Part shown: positions 32,572 to 40,730 of the stretch, piece by piece
How positions within the stretch are numbered: the first letter of the stretch is position 1
How the letters are laid out: each line of letters begins with the position of its first letter
NCBI GenBank assembly: GCA_965206315.1
Contig: OZ242210.1
Location: forward strand, 1,922,001-1,986,000
Direction: 5' to 3'
Source: Bin16 sp965206315
GTDB taxonomy: Bacteria > Chloroflexota > Dehalococcoidia > Lucifugimonadales > Australimonadaceae
DNA: 64,000 bases
Notes under the pieces: model-generated
What the model was told of the DNA's origin: nothing
Seen by the model: only the letters and a program-made list of their open reading frames with translations
Databases searched by the model: none
Program-made: the position numbers and the translations under genes

Positions 32572-33816
32572 GTGACCACACCCAGCTCTTCCTCGAACGG
32601 ACAACCTGTCCTGCGGTTCGGCATCATCGGCGTCGGTAATGCGGGCGGCGGTGTGCTCAACATGATGCGTGACGAGCCCAGGGTCGAAGTCGTGGCCGCA
32701 GCCGACATCCGCCCGCAGGCCCTCGAGGCCTTCCAGCGCGACTTCGGAGGAAGGACCTACGACAGCGTTGAGGGGATATGCCGGGACCCTGACGTAGACG
32801 TGGTCTGGATTGCGACACCGAACCACTTCCACTGCCCGCACACGGTGCTTGCTGCCGAGCACGGGAAGCACGTCGTCCTCGAAAAGCCGATGGCCCTGTC
32901 GCTGGACGAAGCGTCCCTCATGGTCGAGACGGCCGACCGGCACGGCGTCAAACTGCTCTCAGGCCACACGCGAGCGTTCGACCCGCCCGTCCAGACCATG
33001 TGGCGCATCGTCCGCTCCGGCGAGGTCGGAGCGATAAGGGCGATGAACGTGATGTCGTTCACCGACTGGATGCTCCGCCCCCGCATGCCGGAGGAGGTCG
33101 ACGTCGAGCGTGGCGGCGGTGTCGCCTTCCGCCAGGCCCCGCATCAGATCGACTCGCTGCGGTTCCTCGGCGGCGGTCTCATCCGGAGCGTGCGTGGCAC
33201 GACGGGCATATGGATGGAGGGGCGTTCCGGGGCCCCGGGGTACTACACGGCCTATCTCGAGTTCGAGGACGGCACGCCGGCAACCATCGTCTACAACGCC
33301 TACGGCTACTTCCTCGCCAACGAGCTGCTGCCGTGGGAGATGGAGGCGGGCGCACAGGCGGAGAACCGGGCCCGCGTCAGGAACGGCATCAACACCGGCA
33401 CGTGGGACCAGGCTCGGGCGAAGGACGAGATGCGGACCGCCAGCATGCAGGGGCAACGCAATGCGTTGGAGGGTGGGGAGGCCCCCTCCGGCCCTCCGCG
33501 CCAGCGCTTCCAGAGCGACCTCGGCCTGCTCCTCGTCACCTGCGAGCGCGGCCTGCTGCGCCAATCGCCGAACGGCATCTACGTCTACAACGACGACGGC
33601 CTTCGGGAGGAACCTATCGAAGTGAAAGAGGGCGGCGGCGACCCGACGATCGAGGAGGCCTATAACGGCATCGTGCTCGGCAACCCCATATTCCACGATG
33701 GCCGCTGGGGCATGGCCACGTTGGAGGTCCAGTTGGGTCTGATGCAGTCCGCCCGTGAACGGCGCGAGGTGTTGCTCGAGCGCCAGGTGCCGGTGCCGCC
33801 GGACCTCGCTCACTGA
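32572..33816 (+). CDS. Gfo/Idh/MocA-family oxidoreductase (dihydrodiol dehydrogenase-like)
   Basis: The protein has 414 residues with a GTG start and GGAGG upstream. The N-terminal NAD(P) Rossmann motif is FGIIGVGNAGGGVLN, followed by VWIATPNHFHCPHTVLAAEHGKHVVLEKPMAL and a C-terminal beta-sheet domain with HQIDSLRFLGGG. Together with the next gene it resembles the dihydrodiol dehydrogenase of the bacterial phthalate pathway (Pht4). It is 14 bases after otsA, so it could also be a sugar oxidoreductase. The assignment to phthalate-type chemistry is an inference from the neighbour. Confidence 0.88.
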   Translation: MTTPSSSSNGQPVLRFGIIGVGNAGGGVLNMMRDEPRVEVVAAADIRPQALEAFQRDFGGRTYDSVEGICRDPDVDVVWIATPNHFHCPHTVLAAEHGKHVVLEKPMALSLDEASLMVETADRHGVKLLSGHTRAFDPPVQTMWRIVRSGEVGAIRAMNVMSFTDWMLRPRMPEEVDVERGGGVAFRQAPHQIDSLRFLGGGLIRSVRGTTGIWMEGRSGAPGYYTAYLEFEDGTPATIVYNAYGYFLANELLPWEMEAGAQAENRARVRNGINTGTWDQARAKDEMRTASMQGQRNALEGGEAPSGPPRQRFQSDLGLLLVTCERGLLRQSPNGIYVYNDDGLREEPIEVKEGGGDPTIEEAYNGIVLGNPIFHDGRWGMATLEVQLGLMQSARERREVLLERQVPVPPDLAH

Positions 33817-33836
33817 CGCAGACAGGAGGTGCTTCC

Positions 33837-34850
33837 ATGCCGGACGTCCAGATGAGCCTGATCGGCAGCCCCGCCGACATCGTCAATCCGCTGTTCGAGG
33901 GCGAGGTCAAGCCGGAGGGGATAGAGCTCACGGCGACCCGCGCCGACGGTTCAACCGGCTACTGGCGTCAGTTCACCTTCAACGAGTTCGACGTCTCCTC
34001 CCTCTCCGTGGCGTCGTACATCATTGCCCGGAGCAAGGGGTATGACGCCGTGGCGTTGCCGGTGTTCGCGTCGCGCCGCTTCATGCACGCCGAGCTCCGT
34101 CACCACGCGGACTCCGGCATAAGCGTCCCCGCCGACCTGAAGGGCAAGCGCGTGGGAGTCCCCGAGTACCAGATGACGGCGTCGGTCTGGCTGCGCGGCG
34201 TGCTCGAACACGACTTCGGCGTCTCGCAGTACGACATCCACTGGTTCATGGAGCGGAGCGAGGAGTTCAGCCACGGAGGTGTGACCGGCTTCGAGCCGCC
34301 GGAGGGCATCGCGTTCGAACGCATCCCGGAGACGGAGAGTCTCGCTTCCATGGTCCTCAGCAACCGGATAGACGCCGTCTCCGGACTGGGAGCAGGCGCG
34401 GGCGCTCAGGGCAACGTTATCGACCGCTCCTCCCGGATACGCGGGAGCGGTGACTGGAGCAAGGTCAAACCGCTCTTTCCCAGCCTCATCGAGGAAGGGT
34501 CGCGCTTCTACTCCAGGTACGGCTTCATCCCGGCTACGCAGATGTACACCATCAGGAAGTCAACCTACGACAAGTACCCGTGGGCCGCGTTCAACCTGTA
34601 TGACGCCTTCGTACGGGCCAAGCGGCGCGCCGAGGCCACGCTCAACGAGCGCATCCCCTCTTTCATGGTGTTCGGCAGGGAGTACATGGCGCAGACCCGC
34701 AAGCTGCTCGACGGCGACCCGTTCGTCTACGGGGTGGAGGCGAACCGCCCCATGATCGAAACCGTGATCGACTTTCTCCACGAGCAGCACCTCATCGCGG
34801 AGAAGCCGAAGGTCGAGGACCTCTTCGCCCCGAGCGTGCTCAGCCTCTAG
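33837..34850 (+). CDS. 4,5-dihydroxyphthalate decarboxylase-like / substrate-binding-fold protein
   Basis: The protein has 337 residues with CAGGAGG before the ATG and no signal peptide. It has a periplasmic-binding-like fold: FEGEVKPEGIELTAT, FNEFDVSSLSVASYI, LKGKRVGVPEYQMTASVWLRGVL. This is the Pht5-type decarboxylase family; the missing signal peptide fits an enzyme better than a transport protein. It is co-directional with the Gfo/Idh gene (20-base gap), the same pairing as in phthalate degradation operons. Confidence 0.82.
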   Translation: MPDVQMSLIGSPADIVNPLFEGEVKPEGIELTATRADGSTGYWRQFTFNEFDVSSLSVASYIIARSKGYDAVALPVFASRRFMHAELRHHADSGISVPADLKGKRVGVPEYQMTASVWLRGVLEHDFGVSQYDIHWFMERSEEFSHGGVTGFEPPEGIAFERIPETESLASMVLSNRIDAVSGLGAGAGAQGNVIDRSSRIRGSGDWSKVKPLFPSLIEEGSRFYSRYGFIPATQMYTIRKSTYDKYPWAAFNLYDAFVRAKRRAEATLNERIPSFMVFGREYMAQTRKLLDGDPFVYGVEANRPMIETVIDFLHEQHLIAEKPKVEDLFAPSVLSL

Positions 34851-34880
34851 CGGACTCGCGTAGTCCTCGTTAGTACACGC

Positions 34881-35525
34881 CTAAGGGCGGCGTTGCCAGC
34901 CGGATAACGCGCGCTGCATCTCCAGTGCGTCCACCGCCATCTGGTTGCAGTTCGTCCGCTCGAGCTCGAAGTACTCGACGTTTCCGCAGTAGCCTTCCTG
35001 CGCCTCCACCCAGTCGCGGAGGGCCCTGCTCCAGGCGTTCACTTCTTCGGACGTTGGCTGTCCCGCGAAGTCCGGCGTCTCGTACTGCAGCCGGTTCCTC
35101 TCGTTGAGGAGTTCCGCCAGCTTTATCGTGTGTGGCCTTGCGGGGTCGGCGAAGACAAGCGGCGGTGGAGCGGGCGTTGGGGTCGGGAAGGGGCCCACCC
35201 GCAAGGGGCGCGGAGTCGGCGTCGCTGTTGGGGTGGGCGTCGGGGTTGACGTGGCGGTCGCGGTGGCTGTGGGGGGAGGCTTCGGAGTGGGCGTCCCGGT
35301 CGGAGTGGGTGACGGGCGCGGGGTTGGAGCGGCCGCGGTTATCGTGGCCTCTATGGCTTCGCGTTCCCGCGCTGCTTCAGCGGTTGCCTGGGATGCAGCG
35401 ACGGCTGCGGTTGCCGTCGCGTCGACATCGGGCTCGTTGCCCTGCGAGCACGCAGCCAGAGTCGCGAGGACGAGTAGCAAGGGGAGGTATCTCATAGACA
35501 TCGGCTTTGCCATCTTATCTGTCAC
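34881..35525 (-). CDS. Lipoprotein with Thr/Pro-rich stalk
   Basis: The protein has 214 residues. The lipobox LAAC follows a hydrophobic stretch (LPLLLVLATLAAC), then an Ala/Thr helix and a long Thr-Pro stalk (TPTPTPTATPTPRP type). A C-terminal domain of about 90 residues contains two cysteines (GYCGNVEYFELERTNCNQ) that could form a disulfide. It is probably exposed on the cell surface; the function is unknown. In-frame ATGs at 35525, 35513, 35501 and 35495 make the start uncertain. Confidence 0.75.
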   Translation of the reverse strand: MTDKMAKPMSMRYLPLLLVLATLAACSQGNEPDVDATATAAVAASQATAEAAREREAIEATITAAAPTPRPSPTPTGTPTPKPPPTATATATSTPTPTPTATPTPRPLRVGPFPTPTPAPPPLVFADPARPHTIKLAELLNERNRLQYETPDFAGQPTSEEVNAWSRALRDWVEAQEGYCGNVEYFELERTNCNQMAVDALEMQRALSGWQRRP

Positions 35526-35538
35526 ACTTCGGCGTTCG

Positions 35539-36336
35539 CTACAACTCCTCTGAAAGCCAGGCGAGGAGCCGTCCTACAGCCGCCGTATCCGCCAGCGCGT
35601 AGTCCGCCGACGCCAGCAGCTCTGCCGGGGCGTCTGCCGTTGCGACTGCTGCGCACAGTCCGTGAATGGCCCCGGCGTCGCGCATCTCCCGGACGACCGC
35701 GAACGCCTCCGCATCCGTGCGGTCGTCCCCCAGCACGAGCGCCGACGCCAGCCCTCTGCGTCGTGTGAACGAGCGCACCGCTTCGCCCTTGGAAAGCTCG
35801 ACCGGTGGGCGCACCTCCACAACCATCTTCCCTTCGTGGATGCTCATCCCCCGGGCGTGCGCATCGAGGAAGTCGAGGATGTCTGACCGGGCGGCATCAG
35901 GTTCAGCCGTATTTCGGTAATGCACGGAGAGGCTTACTCCTTTGTCTTCGAGGAGGGTGCCCAAGGTGGTGATGCCTCGTTTCACCGCCTCCGCGATCTC
36001 CTGCACACGTTCCAGGTACGGCTCCGCCGCAGGTTCGATGTTCACCGCTCCTTCCTCCCACCATTCGGCCCCGTGGTTGCCGGAGTAGACCAGCGTGTCG
36101 AGGCCAACCATCGCACGTGCATGCGCGACGCTCCGTCCCGTGAGCGCGACCACCGAGATGCGCTCCGCAAGCGTTTGCAGCGCAGTGCGGGTCGCAGCAG
36201 GCATCGTGGCGGCGGCAGGGTCGGGGACGATGGGGGAGAGCGTTCCGTCTATGTCGGTGAAGATGCAGGCGGGGCTGCGCCTCAGCAGCGCGAGCGCCTC
36301 GCTCCGGTTCGTGAGCAGGTCCGGCAGGCTGCTCAC
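35539..36336 (-). CDS. otsB: Trehalose-6-phosphate phosphatase
   Basis: The start is the GTG at 36336, which overlaps the MscS stop (GTGA); the protein has 265 residues. It is a HAD-superfamily phosphatase: D28-x-D30 (FTDIDGTLSPI), VVALTGRSVAHA, the cap with GNHGAEWW, and LVLGDDRTDAEAF (acidic motif). It removes phosphate from the OtsA product to give trehalose. Coupling to an MscS channel links both to osmotic stress. Confidence 0.94.
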   Translation of the reverse strand: MSSLPDLLTNRSEALALLRRSPACIFTDIDGTLSPIVPDPAAATMPAATRTALQTLAERISVVALTGRSVAHARAMVGLDTLVYSGNHGAEWWEEGAVNIEPAAEPYLERVQEIAEAVKRGITTLGTLLEDKGVSLSVHYRNTAEPDAARSDILDFLDAHARGMSIHEGKMVVEVRPPVELSKGEAVRSFTRRRGLASALVLGDDRTDAEAFAVVREMRDAGAIHGLCAAVATADAPAELLASADYALADTAAVGRLLAWLSEEL

Positions 36337-37415
36337 CGACCCTCCGCTCCCGGCGTCGCGCCGGGTGGGGCAGGGGAGTCGAACACCACCTTGCGCACGG
36401 GGTAGTTGATCTCTATCCCTTCCTGCTGGAAGCGCGCGTGCAACCGCTTGATCAGGTCGTTCGTCACGATGAACGAACCGACCCGGTCCTTCGCCTGCAG
36501 AAAGACCCAGAAGTCGATGTTGGAGTCGCCGAACCGCTCGTACCCGAACCACGGCTCCTCTTTCTCTGCCTCGGGGTTCGCAGCGATGGTCTCTCTCGCC
36601 ACCTCCAGCGCGACCTCGTTGACACGCTGCAGGTCGCTGTCGTAGCTCACGCCGCACGTGACGAGGACGTTCATCCGCGGGTCGGGCCGGCTGTAGTTCA
36701 CCATGATCGAGTTGGCCACTAGCGAGTTGGGGACGATGACCTCGTTGTTCAGCCAGGTGCGTACCCGCGTACTCCGCAGTCCCACCGACTGCACGTACCC
36801 TGCGGGGCCGCCCTGCAACTCGATGTAGTCCCCCTGCGAGAAAGCGCCCTCCGAGATGACGTTCGTCCCCGCGAAGAAATTGCTGAGCGTTGGCTGCAGA
36901 CCCAGCGCCACTGCAAGGCCGGAAAGGCCGAGACCGCCAAGCAGGGGACTGATGCTCAGTCCCAGCGTGTCGAGCGCGATGAGGAAGCCGATCCCGTAGC
37001 AGGTGACGGGAATCACCCGCCGCACGAAGGGCAACATCCTGTCGTCCAGGTGCGTCACAGTGGATGCCGCCCAGGTTTCGCCATACCAGTTCAAGATGGC
37101 ATTTGCAACCTTGGTGACCCCTCGGGCGCCGATCAGGATGAGCGCAACCGAACCCACACGCCCGATGTTGTCGTGCCAGTCTGCAGCTTCAGGCCATGTG
37201 AGCAGTCCGACGGTCCACCCGCCGACGAGTATGAAGACGGCCCCTGTTCTGGCGACGGAACGTGTAGCAGCATGCACCCAACCGAACGTTCGCCCATCTC
37301 CCTGCGTGCGGCTGATGAACCGCATGGCGAAATAGAAAACGAACGCCAGCAGCACCGCGGCCACGGCGATGGTAACGGCGATCACTCGTTCCGAGTTGAG
37401 GTCGTCCAGGACCAT
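36333..37415 (-). CDS. MscS-family mechanosensitive channel
   Basis: The protein has 360 residues. Four to five membrane segments precede the pore and MscS beta domain: GLSGLAVALGLQPTLSNFFAG (pore-lining helix), then QGDYIELQGGPAGYVQSVGLRSTRVRTW and the NEVIVPNSLVANS strand. The C-terminal alpha/beta vestibule ends in a short Pro/Gly tail. It vents solutes on hypo-osmotic shock. It is translationally coupled to otsB. Confidence 0.93.
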   Translation of the reverse strand: MVLDDLNSERVIAVTIAVAAVLLAFVFYFAMRFISRTQGDGRTFGWVHAATRSVARTGAVFILVGGWTVGLLTWPEAADWHDNIGRVGSVALILIGARGVTKVANAILNWYGETWAASTVTHLDDRMLPFVRRVIPVTCYGIGFLIALDTLGLSISPLLGGLGLSGLAVALGLQPTLSNFFAGTNVISEGAFSQGDYIELQGGPAGYVQSVGLRSTRVRTWLNNEVIVPNSLVANSIMVNYSRPDPRMNVLVTCGVSYDSDLQRVNEVALEVARETIAANPEAEKEEPWFGYERFGDSNIDFWVFLQAKDRVGSFIVTNDLIKRLHARFQQEGIEINYPVRKVVFDSPAPPGATPGAEGR

Positions 37416-37620
37416 ATCGATGGATTCACCCTACACCCATGAGTATTGCCTATTACGATACCCTTCCTGCCGCGCCACGTGCAGTTGCTAAGGCTCGCTC
37501 TTCCGGGCAACCCTCAGGCGAGAAGCGGGCCTCAACGCCTTGCGGTGCGCCGCCTCCTATAGTAGCGTTACGAAGACGGTTCGATACGATACCGATGCTC
37601 CGCCGGAGGCCCGATTACCC

Positions 37621-37833
37621 ATGTCCGTAGCAAGCGCCGCGCCTCGCAACGCTCGCCTCGTCTACCTTTCGCTCATCATCATCGGACTGCTGGCCGCCAT
37701 AGTGGCCGCAACCACCGTAGGCGTTATCTCCTACAACTACGTGACCCGCGACGAACTGCGTAACCCGGTCCCCCAGGAGAAGGACCACGGAGGCGGCCAC
37801 GCCTCGCTTCCGGCCGGGTTCACCTACATGTAG
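37621..37833 (+). CDS. Small single-pass membrane protein
   Basis: The protein has 70 residues from the ATG at 37621 (GGAGG 11 bases upstream). One hydrophobic helix (LVYLSLIIIGLLAAIVAA) is followed by a polar tail with HGGGHASLPAGF. No family is recognised. It precedes the SDR gene by 34 bases. In 37416-37620 nothing else is seen. Confidence 0.55.
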   Translation: MSVASAAPRNARLVYLSLIIIGLLAAIVAATTVGVISYNYVTRDELRNPVPQEKDHGGGHASLPAGFTYM

Positions 37834-37867
37834 GACGGGGCCTGCCCCAACGCCTATAATCCCCACC

Positions 37868-38635
37868 ATGACAGAGGGGCCCTTCAGACTGGACGGCATG
37901 GTTGCCGTCGTCACCGGCGGCAGCCAGGGCATCGGCGGAGCCGTCAGCACCGCGCTCGCGCGGGCAGGCGCCACCGTTGCGGTCACGAACCTCCCTGTCA
38001 AGCGCCCGGACGTCGACGCTTTCGTGCGGGAGATCGAGGCCGCAGGCGGGAAGGCGCGTGGCTACGACCTCGACGTAACTGTCACTGCCGACATAGCCCC
38101 CGTCTTCGACTCTATCGCCGCCGACCTCGGTGGCCTGCATATCCTCGTGAACAACTCCGGCGTCAGCTCCCGTTTGAGCGCTCTTGACGTGTCGGAAGAA
38201 CACTGGGACGCAGTGCACGGCGTGAACCTGAAGGGCGTGTTCTTCGCGGCGCAGGCTGCGGCGCGGCACATGCTGAACGCGGGCTACGGACGCATCGTCA
38301 ACGTCGCGTCGCAGCTGGTTGTCACCTCAGGCCCGAACCGCGCCGTGTACGTCTCGGCCAAGGGAGGCGTGGTCGCGCTCACGAAGTCGCTCGCCACGGA
38401 ATGGGCGATGCAGGGCATCACCGTCAACGCCGTCGGCCCCGGCCCCACCGACACGCCCATGACTCGAAACCCCGACTCCGCCCGCAACGATGCCGACTTC
38501 CTGCGTCATTCGCCCATTGGTAGGCGGCTGCAGCCGGAGGAGATCGCTGGCGCGGTGGTGTTCCTCGCGAGCAGGGAAGCAGCTGCAGTCAACGGCCATC
38601 ACCTGCTGGTGGACGCTGGTTGGAGCGTCAGCTAG
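37868..38635 (+). CDS. Short-chain dehydrogenase/reductase
   Basis: The protein has 255 residues. It is a classical SDR: VVTGGSQGIGGAV (cofactor), NNSG, the catalytic Ser in NVASQLV, Tyr-x3-Lys in YVSAKGG, and a C-terminal HHLLVDAGWS typical of FabG-like members. The substrate is open. Its last 8 bases overlap the end of the convergent DUF3179 gene. Confidence 0.94.
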   Translation: MTEGPFRLDGMVAVVTGGSQGIGGAVSTALARAGATVAVTNLPVKRPDVDAFVREIEAAGGKARGYDLDVTVTADIAPVFDSIAADLGGLHILVNNSGVSSRLSALDVSEEHWDAVHGVNLKGVFFAAQAAARHMLNAGYGRIVNVASQLVVTSGPNRAVYVSAKGGVVALTKSLATEWAMQGITVNAVGPGPTDTPMTRNPDSARNDADFLRHSPIGRRLQPEEIAGAVVFLASREAAAVNGHHLLVDAGWSVS

Positions 38636-40730
38636 CCGCGTAGACCGCCGTCGCCGGCCGGAACGCCGACCAGCACGACCAGAAGCTGTTGACGTGCGGG
38701 ACGACGTCCAGGCGACTGCCTGCGAGCGGCCCGCTCAACGCCTCCCCGGTGATGCTCCAGGTCGAGCCGGTCTGCTCGTCCGTGAACACCCCACGCTCTG
38801 ACCGGAACGTGAGCGTCCGGTTCCCGCTCCGGGCGTGGAACGCTACGGCCGCCCCGACGTCCCGGCCCTGTGCGACGTCCGCGCTGCTGAGCGGGGAGGA
38901 GGTGCCCCGCTGCCAGAACACGGCTACGGGTGCTCCACTGACCTGAACATTGACTACCCCGGAGAAGAAGAGCTCCGAGAACGGTACCGCGAGCGCATCA
39001 TCCTCACTCGCCAGTCCGAGCACCCGCGCTCGGGGTGGCAGCCTCTGGTCGATCTCGCCTGCTGACAGCGATGGCTGAGTGAAGTCGACATTGAAGTAGG
39101 GGTTGAACTCGTAATCGAGATCAAAGCCCGATGATTGGGAGAGGACGGTCCCGTCCGGGTAGACGCGCTTGAAATCGCTCCAGGAGATGAGAGCGCCTTC
39201 GGCCGGCCGCAGTTGGAGCCCCGCGAACTCGCCCGCGATGGCCTCGCCGGTCACCTGTTGCCACCACGACTCGGTCGTCTCGTCGAAGAGCACCCGGTTC
39301 TCGGAGCGGAGCGCACTGGCGGCGCCGAACTCCAGCGTGAGCGTCCCTGCGTTGCGCTCGAACACTGCCGCGCTGTTGCAGCGTGGACAGTACGTGACCA
39401 GCAGCGGCGAGCCGCCGAGCCAGTCGTTCACCGCCTCGTGCTGGAGCAGGAGGCGTATCGGATACGCCCGCGCCTCGCCTCCTGCGAATGCCGTCAGCAC
39501 GGGTTCGTTGTCGCTGATCCACGCGTCGGCTTGCTCGGTCGTCTCGTAGCGTGGTTCGGTGATGACGGGGATAGGCCCGCGCCCGCCGGCAACCACGACA
39601 GCGTCGCTCAGGTCAGCCGTTACGCGTGAGAAGTCGGTGCGCCACGCATCCACCGGGATTGTGGCCTCGTTGAGTACGCGCGCCGTCCCCTCGGGTGTGA
39701 GGTCGCGCGCCAGTGGTTCACCGCCATGTTCTGCCGTGGGTAGGCGCCACCATGCCAGAGCCTCGATGCGCTCGCCGGGTCGCGTGAGTGTCCATGCGAG
39801 CCGTGGCGAAGGGTCGTCCGCTGCAACGAGGAAGCGGCCCGTGATGAGCTGGCACGTGACGCCGGTGTGTTCCGTGCCGAGGCAGACGTCGGTGCTCACC
39901 GGGCCGGACTCATGCAGGAACCATCCGTCGAACGATGCGGCGTGGAACCCGAGTGGCAGGCCGAGTTGCGACCCGTCCGCCGACTCGACGCGCACCTCTG
40001 CGTAGACGTGCTCGTAGCCGTGCTGTGAGGGCGCAGGACTGACGCCCCGCTCCGCCCTAGTGAGCGTGACGGTGATTGCGCGTCCTTCAGGCGAGACGGC
40101 GCTCGCCGGTGTTCTGGGCGGGTGGGGCCGCTCGAACGAACCGCCGTCTTCTACGTCGTAGCGGGGGACGACTGGCATACTCGCATTGCTGGCCTCGCTG
40201 CCGCAGCCGGGCGCGACGCTTGCGGGGTCCAGCCACCATGCGCCGTCCGCCACCACCCAGCGGTCCTGGCGCACCAGCGGTGGGACGGCGTCGCGGCCCA
40301 GCGCCTGCGCGCGGCGCTGCACCGTGGCGTCTCCGCCCTCCACCTCCATGTCGGTGATACGCCACTCGATGCGGGGCAGACGAACGAACTGCGCGCGTCC
40401 GGCGTCCTCACGAGCGATCGCAGCCTCTATCGCCTCCCCGGCTTCGCGCTGCGCAGCTTCCGCATGAACGCTGAGTGACTCCAACGGGCACGTTGCCTCG
40501 CTGTCCGGAAGCAGCGAGAGCGCGAGCCCGTTCCAGTCCTCTTCGGAGAGGTCCGCGTATGCGATCCCGGCGAACTCACGCAGCAGTTCGGCAGATATGA
40601 GCGGCGACTCCTCGGACGGCACGATGGGGAGTCGCTCCGCTTGCGGCTCTTCCAGCACCGCGTCCAGCGTCGCGATGAGACCCAGCACGGCGGCGGCGAG
40701 GAGAGCGGATGCGAGCGGACGGCTCTTCAT
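38628..40730 (-). CDS. Exported DUF3179 protein with extra N-terminal region
   Basis: The start is the ATG at 40730, overlapping the ETF gene's stop (ATGA); the protein has 700 residues. A signal-peptide-like stretch (ALLAAAVLGLIATLDAV) is followed by a 300-residue region of unknown type. From about residue 360 to the end is DUF3179, with the redox-type motif YCPRCNSAAVF, then WWQQVTGEAIAG and TGSTWSITGEAL. The first half is unrelated to usual DUF3179 proteins. The family is common in halophilic archaea and marine bacteria and has no known function. Confidence 0.85.
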   Translation of the reverse strand: MKSRPLASALLAAAVLGLIATLDAVLEEPQAERLPIVPSEESPLISAELLREFAGIAYADLSEEDWNGLALSLLPDSEATCPLESLSVHAEAAQREAGEAIEAAIAREDAGRAQFVRLPRIEWRITDMEVEGGDATVQRRAQALGRDAVPPLVRQDRWVVADGAWWLDPASVAPGCGSEASNASMPVVPRYDVEDGGSFERPHPPRTPASAVSPEGRAITVTLTRAERGVSPAPSQHGYEHVYAEVRVESADGSQLGLPLGFHAASFDGWFLHESGPVSTDVCLGTEHTGVTCQLITGRFLVAADDPSPRLAWTLTRPGERIEALAWWRLPTAEHGGEPLARDLTPEGTARVLNEATIPVDAWRTDFSRVTADLSDAVVVAGGRGPIPVITEPRYETTEQADAWISDNEPVLTAFAGGEARAYPIRLLLQHEAVNDWLGGSPLLVTYCPRCNSAAVFERNAGTLTLEFGAASALRSENRVLFDETTESWWQQVTGEAIAGEFAGLQLRPAEGALISWSDFKRVYPDGTVLSQSSGFDLDYEFNPYFNVDFTQPSLSAGEIDQRLPPRARVLGLASEDDALAVPFSELFFSGVVNVQVSGAPVAVFWQRGTSSPLSSADVAQGRDVGAAVAFHARSGNRTLTFRSERGVFTDEQTGSTWSITGEALSGPLAGSRLDVVPHVNSFWSCWSAFRPATAVYAAS

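Noticed and set aside
30326..32581. 751-codon minus-strand frame opposite otsA
   Set aside because: Antisense shadow of otsA, with no recognisable domain.
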